From Gnetum montanum (lineage: Eukaryota; Streptophyta; Gnetopsida; Gnetales; Gnetaceae), in NCBI GenBank assembly GCA_015680685.1, contig MNCI01007634.1, positions 874,236 through 938,235 on the forward strand: a DNA stretch of 64,000 nucleotides, in the 5' to 3' direction. Positions 37,525-49,691 of the stretch are shown in pieces. Under the pieces are notes generated by a model. That model was not told the origin of the DNA and searched no databases. It worked only from the letters and a program-made list of their open reading frames with translations. The number at the start of each line of letters is the position of its first letter. Position 1 is the first letter of the stretch. A program made the translations under genes and the position numbers.

Positions 37525-38545
37525 AACACCCTTAGACAATCAAAAAGAAGGGTTGACGAGAATAAGAACTCAACTACTAATCATACGTATCAATGTAATA
37601 TTTGCCTATACAATCACCAAAAATGTCAATGCCCAATCTTGTCATATTTACATGAGCATTGGGAAGGAATGTTACATCCAGAGTTCGTACAAAAATACCG
37701 TGTTCAATCACAGTGGCAAAAACCCTAATAGTGGGGGAGGCCACTATCAAACTGGTCAAACCCTTCCTACCATTTGAACCCAAGCACTTATTATGTTCAG
37801 CATCTTGTTTTCCCAACTGGATCAACATCCTCTATCTCACCACATCATTATCACTCTCCTAAGTACTATCAACCCATGTCATCTCCCACAAGATCACCAC
37901 CTCATGTTCCTTGCACTTCTCCTCACCCTCAATACACTCACCCTTCACCTCCTTCTACATCGCCACCAATAGTACCAGTAGGTATTGCATCACAGCATCA
38001 ACCCACAAATGTTACTTGTGCTACTACTATCAACCACAGTGGGAATCCTTCATAATGTCAAAAGCATCCTTTCTTTAGGTATGACCAAAGAAAGAGACAG
38101 CATGATTCTGAAACCACTACATCCCCCAACTGAGCACAAGTTCAACACCATGATGCATCTGCCTCCTCAAATACAATGCCTCCTATTACCTTATCCGGGC
38201 CACCAATCAACACTCCAACAACCATGCGGCCTAATGAATACAACCACATAGGGAGACATATTAATCCTTGCATACCATCTTACGGTCACAGGTGCCATGG
38301 TGGGTCAACTCCTTATCAATTAACCACATCTTATAACTTGCCCCACTATGTCAACTTTAATCAAGTGTTTGAACCCCAATTTGGATATATTCCAACCACC
38401 ACATCAAAGGACACTTAGTGGTTTGGATATGACTGAACTTCAATATTTCCAAAATGCATGGATACCAACCTTACATTTATTAATTCTCACCATGATCCAA
38501 AGTTTAGTTATGGGGGATATCCTCCATTCTAACAAGCATAATTAA
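37525..38545 (+). pseudogene. Element A gag C-terminal low-complexity tail, frame-shifted
   Basis: Fragments in all three plus-strand frames are rich in proline, histidine, serine and threonine (SPTRSPPHVPCTSPHPQYTH near 37885). No zinc knuckle or protease active site is visible. The B-family gag has a similar tail. It is likely the decayed end of gag; no boundary is certain. Confidence 0.45.
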
Positions 38546-39880
38546 TAACTATTTTTTCTTTTCTTTAATTTTACAATTTTTTGTTTTCCAATTTTTCATC
38601 TTTCAATTTGTTGTTTCATCTTTTTATTGGTTGGTTCATATTTTTATTCATTATTTTGTCTTTTTATCTTTTTATGGGTAATCTCAACTATGAATAAAAC
38701 ACTCATGTAACTTGTTGGTTGAGGTTTTATTCTATGCTATCAAGTTTTAGGTGACTAATTATTTGGACAACAAGCCCACAACATCTACCCATCCATTCTA
38801 TTAATAAGAGGTTCTACTCTTGGAATGATGATATTCTTGACATCATTAAAACTTAAAGTAATTTTGTGCTCATTATGCCTAGAGCAAAGAATGATGGACT
38901 AAGAAGGAATGGCCAGGGTGTGACACCAAGGGGACTTGTGGATTCTCTTTGGTGACATTTGTAGATGCTATCATGTAGCTTGGTTGCACTAAGATCCTTG
39001 TAGATCTAATGCAAAACGGAAGTAAGAGTAATGAAGGCACTCAATAAAGAAACTCAATGTTGTTCTGTGGGTCCCATTGGAAAGACATGCACTAATGCCT
39101 AAAGGTTGGCGGCTTCTCTAGTTCACTGTTGGAAAGGAAAAAGTGCCAAAGCGGCTAAAAAAAAGACAAACCACACAAGAAAATATCAAAGAAAAATTGT
39201 GTGTGTGCTGCAGATTCCAAATCACTCCTCCCGTGGACAAAATGCTAAGTGATCGTATGCCTTGCTATCGTGGTGCCCTTATGGTTGCCCATCATTGGAT
39301 GAAACAATGTGATGTCACTAATCGGAGGAATGGACTTGGTCTTGATTTTGAAGTAATAGGCTAATGACACATTAATCACACCATACACTTAGGATTCATT
39401 GTATCCTGGTCCAATTACCTCATGTCCCAATCTCTACAATCCCTTCTATGATTCATCCCATCTCGTTGTTCATGTATTTGTGACCCATGTCTTGTGTAGC
39501 ATTGAATTCATACCTCATCACAATGGTATCTACATGTGTGTGCTTTGTGGAACTAGTGTGGATTACATTTAACCCTGCTAGTTCCTACGAACATTTTAAG
39601 GTGTGGTTACATAAGGGCATTATAAGTTGGAACCTGCTTTTTGGAGGACCCACTTACGTGACTTTTGTAATTTGTACTTGTTGCACACCACCACATCATT
39701 TTATACCCTCTAAGTACTTCATTGCCAAATCTATTTTTACCTTTGTCATCATTTTATCACATGTTCCTCAAAACCATTACATGTCCTTTTATGTGTCACC
39801 TAAATAAATCAAGTCTGACATTAAACTTTTAGGGAAACTTCCTTGAAAAAAGTTTCTAACTCTAAAATCACACTAAGCAA
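38546..39880 (+). other. Element A interior without a recognised gene
   Basis: T-rich to 38700, then mixed sequence. Small ORFs at 39143-39364 and 39487-39807 show no motif I know. The place where pol should be is empty. Confidence 0.45.
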
Positions 39881-39975
39881 GGAATTCAACATTTATTAAA
39901 GGTAATGAGTAAGGTATGAAATAATTGAACTTCTTTCAATAACCTTACTAACAATTGATCTTTGTGTGATTATAG

Positions 39976-40411
39976 ATGGCCCCTAAAAGAGGACAACAAG
40001 GAGGACCTTCGCAAGGTACAACTAAACACCCAGAGGAAGGCAGAGGCCAAGGACCTCATGTAGAACATGCAGAGTAGGAGGCACAATCATTCAGCATCTA
40101 TTAGGGAACTCCTATCATTGCACAATCTGGCCAAGAAAAAGGTGGAGAGGTCAAGGCGAGAGCCTATGAAGAGGAACGATAGCTATTTGTGGCATGGCAT
40201 GTCAAGGCCAATCAAATGTTCTCACAGCTACCGTGTCCATGGGAAGTGTTGACTCCATCAAACATTGGAACATCAACATGGATGACTCACAATCCTTGAA
40301 TAGCAGAGGAGAAATGTTAGGCACTTTTTCAATGGTATCAATCTTAGAAGCCTAGAGTGCAAGACAAAGGAAAGGCACCCATGGAGGAGCCACCACCACC
40401 AGGAACCCCAT
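39976..40411 (+). pseudogene. Element A mini version of the extra ORF
   Basis: ATG at 39976 directly follows a splice-acceptor-like GATTATAG, as in the extra ORFs at 49691, 58800 and 61121. The start reads MAPKRGQQGGPSQ. After about 75 codons the frame matches the C-terminus of extra ORF copy 1: CPWEVLTPSNIGTSTWMTHN here against CPWNVLILTHIGEAMWMVHD there. It ends PMEEPPPPGTP and a stop, against a proline-rich tail in copy 1. It is about 145 codons instead of about 950: the central domain and most of the coiled coil are gone. A donor-like AAAG/GTAATG is at about 39900. A few stops are present. Confidence 0.65.
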
Positions 40412-40574
40412 GAGTTCCACAAATTTTTGTCTTTTTTGTCTATGTCCAAATTTTGTTTAGTCCCACATTGTGGCATGAAACAGTCCATGGTCATTCAATA
40501 AGCTTATACCTATCCCTTGTTTTTAATTGAATGAACTTGTTCCTCACTTTCTTTGACTCGAGGACAAGTTGTTA

Positions 40575-40590
40575 TTCAGTCATGAGGGTA
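40575..40590 (+). promoter_or_regulatory. Element A polypurine tract, decayed
   Basis: CATGAGGGTA precedes the LTR. The B1 element has GTGGGGGTA at the same place. The upstream GACTCGAGGACAAG stretch is also usual before the polypurine tract in Athila-like elements. Confidence 0.5.
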
Positions 40591-41545
40591 TGATGAATCG
40601 TGGTTTGTCAGGTGCTGATATCGGACCCTTGTTGTTGGACCCTTGATGTCAGACCCTTGACATTAGATCCTTAACATCAGATCCTTGATATCAAATCCTC
40701 TATATCAGACCTGCAATATCATGTACATGATATCGTGGCCTGGATAACGATATTGGGTACACGATATTGTGATTCCTTTGTAAGCCTATAAATACACCTT
40801 TGGGCATACAGGAAAAAGGAAGTAAGTTAGGAAGTCAGTTAGTGTTAGAGTAGAGTCTTTTTTGTCAATTTTAATTTATCTCAATCCTTTCCCTAGTGCA
40901 TGCCCATAGTGTGATGATTGTAATTGTACAGAACCTTTATTCGAGTGTGACGTACTTGGACACGTGCATGACCGACAATAAAGGTTGAGATTACTTCATC
41001 ATTGTAGCATTCACTTAGTTTTAATTACTTAATTTTTATTATTATTTATTATTTTCTTAATTAATATTTCTTTACCTTCATTTTCTATCCCTGTTATTCA
41101 ATGCAAAATGAGTACGACTTAATCACAAGCATTTAAGTGTGACTACTTGGTATCCAAGTAGCATATCTAGGAGTGTTTAAGTAACATGCACTTGGTAATC
41201 CCAAAAGTAGTACATGAGGTCCAAGATGCATACAAATGATTAAGGATGGATGCTCATCGCACTTAGGCTAGCTTAGATTTTGCTTCTCATTCTTTATTAG
41301 CTTAAAACAAAGTTATTTTTCATTGCCTCTAGGAGTAGCACTAGCTTAGGACCACATCATACACCTCACTATAGGCTAAATCATACATGAAAAATCAATT
41401 ACTAGTCCAAGTGGGAAGACAGCGAACTGCAATCAACATGTAACTATCTAGATACCACAACTAGCCCCTCCACAGAGTTCAACCGAATCGTGTGTGAACG
41501 CTTGTATTCGTATGGTTGAGTGTAGGGGTACCTCGTCAATCATCA
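40591..41545 (+). repeat. Element A 3' LTR
   Basis: It runs from TGATGAATCGTGG to CAATCATCA. Six 14-bp U3 units are at 40625-40708 and a TATAAATA box is at 40787-40794. AGTAG follows. Confidence 0.95.
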
Positions 41546-41805
41546 AGTAGCATCTCAAACTTGAATTAATAGTAGCAAAAAATTAATTTGAATTTATGCT
41601 CTGAAGTTCTACTATAGAGGCTATTTTCTTGATATGACAATTAATGGAGAAATTCAAAAACATATTAAAAATCTACATATTACCCTCATTGACTTGGAAA
41701 AAACACATAACAAAGTTCCTAGAGATATTATTTAGTGGGCCTTGTGTAGAGAAAACATCCTTGATAAATATATTAAAGTGATTTAAGACGTGTGAAAGAG
41801 ATACC
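41546..41805 (+). pseudogene. Non-LTR reverse transcriptase, part 2
   Basis: It starts with the AGTAG duplication. It encodes LHITLIDLEKTHNKVPRDII, the first catalytic block of RTE-like RT, where aspartate in IDLEK.yDkVPR is catalytic. The second aspartate position reads N. It is cut at ATACC (41801-41805) by a solo LTR and resumes at 43273. Confidence 0.8.
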
Positions 41806-43272
41806 TGTAACAATGGAAAATGTCGGTCGCTGGAAACACCGAACGAGAGTCCATGTACACAGTTCTAACCTCGGATCCCTGCGAGGGCTATGCTAGAGAA
41901 GCCGAATCCAAGGTACCCTGAATGGTCTTGTCGATCAAACAAGGACTTATTTGATCAGTAAAACCTTTGTAATAATTGGATGGCAAAAGGGTGATCCCAA
42001 TGAGGAGATATAATGTCATTAATCCTGAAAGTAATTGAAAGTGATGTAAATGATTTAAAGCGATTGCAAAATCTATATAAATAGGACGCAAGAAATCAAA
42101 CTTATAGAGTGCAATCCCAAGATCTAGGATTTAACTTATGAACAAAATATGTTGGATACAACGATTACAGGCGAACTTCGGTTTGGACAAAGCACATGCC
42201 AACAACAAGAAAATTATTTAAAGATGAAATAAGCAAAGGTCAATCTACCTTGTTCTAGCCAATCTAGGCACAAGGAAGTTAGACCCGAGGTAGAATATCT
42301 ATTAACTGACTGTTTCTGATCAAGGGTTCTTTCCAATCACCTCCGATGTTCTCATGATTGCTGACCCTCTTTTGCTCTCTTGCCAATCTTGAAAGAAACT
42401 TTTTGCCAACCCTTTGATTTTTGTCAACTGGAGCATTTATAAGGTTAGGGTCAGGAGAAAAATGCGGTTTAGATGACGCATGTCCTGAACTTATAAGATG
42501 TCGTTGACTTGATGTGTTTGTGTTTGAAGCTTGCGACGCCATGCTGCTTTACGCTCTGAAGCGTAACGCGTCGTAAACTACTCTTGTTGGAGCTTTGGCA
42601 ACAAACTATTCTTTGATTACACTGCAATACGCTAGAAGGCACACCGTGACATATGAACTACTGATGCTTGTATTATGTTATCTCTACCATCACTTGCATT
42701 ACACTGCATCATGCTAGTTCACGCTGCATAGCGTAATTCAGTATAAAATAGCGAACTTGCAAAAAATTGAAGTATTGTCGCCATGTTTCCTTTGGTTCTG
42801 ATCAATCCTTTAGGGGTTTATTATGCTACACTGTGTAATGTAGCGTAATAGGCCTCTTAACCGAAAAACTTATTGAAATGTGCAACATGCTACAGATTGT
42901 TGCTTAAGCCTTGAGATTTTTGTTGGGTCATCAAAGTCTTAAATTTTTGCCATCTCTAATGTTGCGATGGACTACCTTATGGTATTATGCTACATTATGC
43001 CACATTATGCTATGTTGCGTAATGCTACATAATATGCCAATAGTTAAGATTCTCGAAACATAAAGAACTTGCAAAGTTTGGAGGCTTTCCATCGTGCACC
43101 CCTTGTCTTTTTCTATCTTCTAAAGTTTATTTGTGCTGTGCTGCACAGCATGGCAGAATAGACCCTTTAGCCGAAAAAGGGAATTTGCTGAGCCGCGCCT
43201 TGTCGCGAATTCTTGCCTGAGTCGCAAGATTTTGTTGAACCGTTGAGGCCTCAAAATTTTCACAGTGTTTCA
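41806..43272 (+). mobile_element. Solo LTR (1467 bp), family unassigned
   Basis: TGTAACAATGG at the left and AGTGTTTCA at the right, flanked by ATACC on both sides (41801-41805, 43273-43277). It contains a TATATAAATAG box at about 42072 on the plus strand and many copies of TACGCT/AGCGTA-like words (42540-43030). An 87-codon ORF on the minus strand (42279-42542) lacks any recognised domain and is probably chance. LINE coding sequence is continuous across the insertion. Confidence 0.85.
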
Positions 43273-43669
43273 ATACCACTAAAATTAAAATAGCTTGTGG
43301 AATAATATCTAATTTTCTAATCACAATGGATCTACATAAAGGGTATGCACTTAGCCTATCCTTATTTGTCATTATTATGGATAAAATAATAAAGGAAATA
43401 CAAGATGAAATCCCTTGGTGTATGCTATTAACAAATGATATTATATTGGTAGATACAACTCAAGAAAATATTGCTGCTAAAATGAAGTGGAGACATGCTC
43501 TAAAATTAAAAGACTTAAAAATTAGCAAAAGGAAGATAGAATGCATGGAATGCAATTGTAATAACATAAACAATGGTAAAATAGAAGTGACAATATAAGA
43601 CAAAAAAAGTCCCTCACTACAAATAGTTGGTGAAATTAAAAAAAGATATTAAAAATAGAATTTATGCAA
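43273..43669 (+). pseudogene. Non-LTR reverse transcriptase, part 3
   Basis: It encodes MDLHKGYALSLSLFVIIMDK, then IPWCMLLTNDIILVD and later ISKRKIECMECN. These match the RTE palm order (GLHQGsALSPYLF, then FADDIVLV, then SKTEYMEC), but the FADD box reads LTND, so the catalytic aspartate pair is lost. It is cut at 43670 by a B-type LTR. Confidence 0.8.
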
Positions 43670-44616
43670 TGATGAGCATCAAAGTGTCACATCGATGGAT
43701 CCCCATTAACGTGGCCTCATCGACAAGCCCCCGTCAATGGGGCCCCATTTACATGGTGTTGCCTTGTCGATGGAGCCACATCAACGTAGCATTTGCTATG
43801 TTTATGAGGCCTTGTTGACGTAGCCCAAGAGAAAAAAACTATAAATACGAGCTCCTAGCTATGTTTATGGGAATAAGAAGTCATAGTAGTTGTCAAACTC
43901 TTATAATTTTTACATCTAAAAGTTAGAATATTTTCTAGAGGGCCTGCAACAAGAGCCATTGAGTGTACAGATCTTTGTTCAAGCATTGTTGTACCTAAGA
44001 ACAGCAATATGTGCAGAAATAAAGATGAGCTTCTTAATAAACCTTGCAACATTCTAAATAGTTTAGCTATTTTATTCATGCATTTAATGCTTTTAGTTAT
44101 TTATTCAATGTTTTCTAGTAATTAAGATAATTAAGCAATTAAGAGAGATAAGCTAAATAGATTAAATAAATAAGTACAACCACTTTGAGCATAAACACAT
44201 ATTCGCTTGGTAATCCTAGCAATGTTATTGCTTGATGCACCTAGTAGTGTAGTGCTTGGTAGCTCAACAATGGATATGTGGGTTTAGGATGTGTATAGAA
44301 AGTGGGACTGGATGCTTATGTTAAGACTAGTTAGTTAGTTAGATTGAATTAGCCATTAAATTACTCTATCTCTCTCTTTATGTATCGAACCCATAAAACA
44401 CAAAACAATAAAAATCATATGTCTTGATTAAACTTAACCATACCATGTGCATCACAAGTGTAATTGGGAAGACAATGAATTCCCATTAGGGCAAGGTTCA
44501 CTTCTTAGGAGACTAGTGTATTAGAGATTAGAGAGTCCATGGAATTCAGCAAAATCATGCATGAACACTTCGTGATTCGTATGGTTGGGTGTAGGGGTAC
44601 CTTCAACTGCTCATCA
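43670..44616 (+). repeat. B-type 5' LTR (947 bp), plus strand
   Basis: It begins TGATGAGCATC and ends GCTCATCA, with a primer-binding site next to it. Most of its length aligns with the reverse complement of 45663-46582. A TATAAATA box is at 43840-43847, preceded by GTCAATGGGGCC and GAGGCC words (43690-43815). The partner 3' LTR is not in the window. Confidence 0.85.
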
Positions 44617-45662
44617 TTGCCATCATTGTTGGGGATTCTATTTGTCGAAACATGCACTATCTAAGTTTAGTGAACATTATTAATATCATTGGATGAACTG
44701 TAAAGTTGATATCATTTCCAAATAATATAACTACAAAGCACACTAATATTTTAGTTGTTTTGCAAAATGTCTTCTTCTCACAAGTGAAATGATATGAAAC
44801 CACCAATTCCACAAGAGTGAAAGTGATATATACTCATCTAGATGAGTATGTGCCTAATTTTAGCTTCATCCTACATTAAGATGAGCAACTATGATGCTGT
44901 GATATGGAAGGAAATATTGTAATGCCTCCTGATTGATCTGTGCCTATGATGTTGCTTCAAACTCTTAGGAAGTTAGACATCTATAAACTTCAGGAAGAGT
45001 ATTTTTTGCATGACTATGACTACCTATACTACTGTCCTTTTGAAACACAACACAGGCAAGATCGACACCAGAAGAAGCACCATGAGGCTATAAAGGGAAA
45101 TGGTTCACTAATCCCTTGTTCCTACTAACCAAGATGACAACAAGGATCCTCCTTCTAAGGGATCTTTACATGAAGATTCTCCATCCCTTATTATTAATGA
45201 TGGGAGTGTGGCACTAAATTTATGCTCCACAATCACAATTTGAGTTCAGGAAAAGATGTTAGTCAAGGTAAGGGATTGGAAGAGCATCAAGGTGATAGGA
45301 AAACCAATGAATGTGGCTATGATAACTAAAGGGAAATTGGAAATCACCATGGTGGTGGCAGTCCTCCTCCCTCTTTGTCCTCTTCATCTACATCCTCTTC
45401 TTCCTCTTTTTCTGATAATGAAAGACGTCGCAGAAAGAACAACCATGATGGAGGTGACCAAAAAGACCATAATGAATGAAGGGGTAACAAATGACATCAT
45501 TGGTGACAACGAAATATAGATCATGATGAGCCTTTATTAGCAACTTAAAGTATGCTTAACATTGTTGAGGCAGTCAAAATTCCAACTAAGCATGTAAAAG
45601 ATAGTCAGATCAAGTGCTTAGACATGAACAATATCCCAAGATTTGAGGGGGGATATAACTCT
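44617..45662 (+). pseudogene. B-family leader and gag N-terminal part, cut at 45662
   Basis: A primer site of tRNA-Asp type (TGCCATCATTGTTGGGGAT, 44618-44636) follows the LTR. Gag begins at ATG 44767 with MSSSHK, then a stop. A glycine/serine-rich region is at 45340-45420. The conserved MNNIPRFEGGYNS block lies at 45626-45662, where the sequence is cut by the B1 LTR. The minus-strand gag of B1 at 55870-56760 has the same order. Confidence 0.75.
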
Positions 45663-46582
45663 TGATAAGTGACGAGGTACCCCTACACCCAACCATACGA
45701 ATCACAAAGCATTCACGTGCAACTTGGTCAAATTCTATGAACTTTATCATTTCCAGTGCACTAGTCATTTAGGAAGTGAATCTTGCCTTAAGGTTAATCA
45801 TTGTCTTCCCAATTACACTTGTGATGTTCATTGGTATGGTTAAGTGTAACTAAGGCATCCAATTTTTATCATTTTGTGTTTTATAGTTTCATGCTCAAAA
45901 TGTAGATAAAAGGAATTTGATTAACTAATCTAAATTAACTAATTAACTAGCATTTAACTAATCCTAACATAAGTATCCAATCCCACTTTCTGTACACGTC
46001 CTGAACCCACGTATTCATTGTTGGGCAACCAAACGCTATGCTACTAGACATGCCAGCAATAACACTACTAGGATTATCAAGAAAATATGTGTTAGTCTCA
46101 AAGCGGTTATACTTATGTGCATAATCTATTTGGCTTAATTGCTTCATTAATGTAATAACTGGAAAATATTTAATAACTAATGAAAAAAATTTAATAAATA
46201 ATTAAGAACATTAAATGTGTAAATGAAATAGCTAATCTATCCAAAGTGCTACAAGGTTTATCAGAAAGCTCATCTTTATTGCCACACACACTATCATGCT
46301 AAAGTACAACAATGCTCGAATAAAGGTCCATACACTCAATGACTCCTACTGCAAACACTTGGGGAAAAATTCTAACTTTCAAATGGAAAAATGCAAGAGC
46401 TTTGCTATAACTACAATATCTACTTACCATAAATGCAGCTGCAAGAGCATATTTATAGTCAACTACAAACATTACATCAATGGGGCCACATTGACACATG
46501 ATATGACGCATCAACTAGGTCTCATTGATGAAGCCCAGATGATGAGGTCTTGTCAATGCAACCAATAGAACACAATTCATCA
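45663..46582 (-). repeat. B1 3' LTR (920 bp), minus strand
   Basis: On the plus strand it runs TGATAAGTGACGAGG to AATTCATCA. A TATAAATA box on the minus strand is at 46457-46450. It lies inside the gag of the plus-strand B copy, directly after the GGATATAACTCT codons. Confidence 0.9.
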
Positions 46583-46592
46583 TACCCCCACA
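46583..46592 (-). promoter_or_regulatory. B1 polypurine tract
   Basis: The minus strand reads TGTGGGGGTA directly before the LTR start TGATGAATTG. It fixes the LTR as the 3' one. Confidence 0.8.
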
Positions 46593-46832
46593 ACTAAATG
46601 AAAACTCATCCTTGAGTTCTTTTACAAAATTGGGAAGGTATGGGATTATTGACTAACTTTTCCTCAAACAAAAAAAAAACTAACTGACTTAACAAAAAAT
46701 GGAGTGCCCAAGTGTACGAATCAACACATTACAAAACATGGTGGTATTTAGAACATAAAATTGAATACCATGACTTGACTTTTCAAAAATTAGATAGCAT
46801 GTTCCTTGATGTTGTGAAGCTATTGGAGAAGA

Positions 46833-49691
46833 TCAAACGATCCTAGGCAGTGGTAGTTCCTGAGGCTCTGAGGAACCTTCACTAGCTTCATGCACGGGTG
46901 GTGGTTGAGGTGGCTATGACCGTCTTGCTACTGCTACAACTTTAGTCAAGAGGTAGAAAGTATCTAGCCATAATTTCATTTTCTCCTCCTTACTCTTGGG
47001 ATCATGCACCATCCACATAGCTTCCCCAATGTGGGTCAAAATGAGCACATTCCAAGGACACGAGATTGTTGGAAATAACTCCTTCGCATTGACGAACTAG
47101 GTAGCAAACTGTTTACATTCAATGTCGAATGCCTTGACTATGTCTTTTAGCTCTTGATAGTCATTCATTCATTTGGCTAAATTCTCAACAATAGATCATT
47201 GATATTTGAATCATCCTCTGAGAACTTCGATTTTAGTGTTAGCAGTCTTAAGCTTTTACTTGGTGTCCTTGTGGTGTTTGAGCTCAACCTCATATAGAAA
47301 ATACAAGCTAGCCACTTGTTTTTCTAACTCTGACTACAACCATCCAACAATCAGCATTTCTAGGTTTACGTAATAGAGATTGGCCAACTCCATGTACTCT
47401 ATCATCTTCTTAATTTGCAACTCCTTCAAGTAGATCTCCACTTTGTTGTAGGCATCGATCCCATCAAGGATAGACTGCCATGTTTCTCTTCCTTGTTGGA
47501 GTTGCTAAAGAGCTTCATTCATTTTTTCCTTTCTCATCTAAATGTGTTTCTCATTAACTTCTTTCTACAAGACAACTTGGTTCCTATAATGTTTTTTCAC
47601 TTTCTCAAATTTAAGGGCTTCATTCTTCCAGGTAGTAATCTCCATGGAAGACATTTGTCACAAGGTGTGTACCTCCTCCATTGATAGATTTCAATTTTCC
47701 ACAACTACCTTCCTTAGTTCAATGTTTACCTTGCAAGCTGCTCCTGCTATTGATGAATGAATTCTTACATGTGATCTTTCTGAGCATCAACATTTCGTAG
47801 GTGATGATTCTATGTAACCAATGCTTCATTTTCCTGGTGCATCTGATTCAAGTCCTTTTCGATTAAGTACATTTTAGCTTCTACTATAGACTATTGAAAG
47901 ATGGCCATCACTACCTCCTCATCAACTTTCTAAAATCATTCTGGAAGATGTTTGATAGCTTCATCCCTTGTCATTGCTAAGCTAAGGATTGCTTGATCTG
48001 CAAGTTAGGCACAATGTTTGGCAACCTCCGTAGCCAAGCATTGATTTTTCTCTTGGGCAATTTCTAGTTGCCCCTTCAAAATAATACATTTTTCCCTTGC
48101 ATTTAGTAGCATTGACTAGATTGTGATGATGTTCTTCAGAAGATCAAAGATTTCTCGTGTTAGTTGCTTGATTCTTACCAGTCGTTCCAGTAATTTTTCA
48201 TCCTAGGCTGCATTCAATTTCTTACTGACCATGCCTATAAATGTATACACATCTTGAAGTGCAAATACATCTAGTACAAACACTATAGATGCATTCAATG
48301 CTTCTGCTACACAGTCAGCAATCATTTCTACTATTGTCTCTCATCCTTAGTGCTACATCACCAAGATAGTTGTCTCTTTGCCTTTCTCCAACCTCACCAA
48401 GAAAGTGGTAGCATTCCCAGAGATTTCTAATAATAGATGGTATGTTGCTAGTGACACCATCACCTCTTGAGCATTAGGATATGATCTCAAAGGTAGCTAT
48501 GTTTATTGGGTAGAGAAAATTGGACCACCCCTCTCCATCTAGCTAACTGTTCAGGCCACCTCATTAAGGTGACTCATCCTTAGCTAGTACATAGATGGAT
48601 CTATCACACTCATTCTTGCTTGTTGCTCTTGTTCATTCAAGAGCTATTCTTGAATTTTCTATAGAAGCTCAATGGTTGTGCAATCCTCTAGTGTTTTTTC
48701 TTGAGTGGATGATGGTGGTGGTAGCTCCTCTAATTGAGTCATCACTAGCATCTTCTCTTTCATGATCTCAAACCATGAATCCAAAGGAGAATGCCTAAGT
48801 GTATCATTAGAGTAGCGAATGATCCCTATCCTTTTGCAAAATTTCCTAATGAGGCATGAAAAAGGGCAAGGTCTTCCTTCCACATTTTTTTTCTTTGAAA
48901 CATTTCTCAATCTCCAAGTATATTAGTTGTGGAAGGTTAATGGGGAACTTCCTGCTTAGAGTGATGCATGCTTGGGCCAAGAAAGTAGTCACCTTACTTG
49001 GCCTCACCATTGGATTGAGGTGATAGGTCGTAATCTTGAAGTAAATCTACTCCACTAGTGTAAGCACACCATACTCCTTACAATCCACCTCATAGTAATG
49101 CTAGGTCCACTCCTTCTTCGCCTCAAGGTCACCTTGCATGTATAATTCTACCAGCTATGTTTCAATGTCAGGTAACCCGAGTACCTGTGCAATAGCTTCT
49201 ATCGAGTAGAATACTTGAATGTCCTTGATCTTAACTATGGATCCCAACTTTCGATTGTTCTCAAAAAGGTATGTCTCTCCCATGTATCACTTCCCCTTGG
49301 ATGTGATGATTGGCCACATGGAAGATGTTCACATTTGAGTCTTGACATCCTCTAGAGCTTTCTTCAAAAATGGCCCGAACTTGATCTTCTGAAGAATAGA
49401 TCATTGAATCTCTTGGGGCTTGATGATATCAAGGTAGACTTAAGTCAAATTGACCTCAAGCCTTGGCGTGGGTTTAGGCACTTCTCCTCATTGTGAGTTT
49501 TTGATTGGCACTTCTTCCTCCAGAATCTATTAGACAAATACCACTTTGAGCTCCTCATGAAGAGGTCCCATTGCATGGGTTACCTTAAGTAGTTCTTGGC
49601 CTTATTCTTGCTAGCCCCTTCTAGCTCTGCATCATTTCTCATGTGGTTGTGAGGTTTCTCCTTTCCACAGAAATTTCTATTTTGGTGCTAT
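46833..49691 (-). pseudogene. Extra ORF copy 1 (env position), about 950 codons
   Basis: It lies between integrase and the 3' LTR. The coding exon starts directly after the acceptor at 49693-49692 with ATA in place of ATG, and ends at TGA 46835-46833. Order: basic N-terminus; central domain with MWPIITS and YMGETYLF (about 49300), IKDIQVFYS..AIAQVLGLP and LNPMVRPSKVTTF; a CGR..PF..LI..FC block; a long charged coiled coil (about 47700-46950); then CPWNVL..HIGEAMWM and a proline-rich tail. The FP.LI..LC..AG-type block resembles the plant 'putative plant transposon protein' family linked to Athila elements. No membrane segment seen, so it is not an obvious envelope protein. Many stops. Confidence 0.7.

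Larger units (their letters stand above)
35417..41545 (+). mobile_element. Element A: 6.1-kb non-autonomous Athila-like LTR retrotransposon
   Basis: The element has two LTRs (950 and 955 bp), a perfect 5-bp duplication, a tRNA-Asp-type primer site, gag, and a short copy of the family's extra ORF before the 3' LTR. The 4.2-kb interior contains no protease, RT or integrase signal on either strand, so it would need enzymes from a relative. Its gag resembles the B-family gag. The LTRs differ at roughly 8% of sites over 180 bp aligned by eye, so the copy is old. Confidence 0.9.

Noticed and set aside
42279-42542. 87-codon minus-strand ORF in the solo LTR
   Set aside because: LTRs rarely encode proteins; there are no domains and no conservation evidence.
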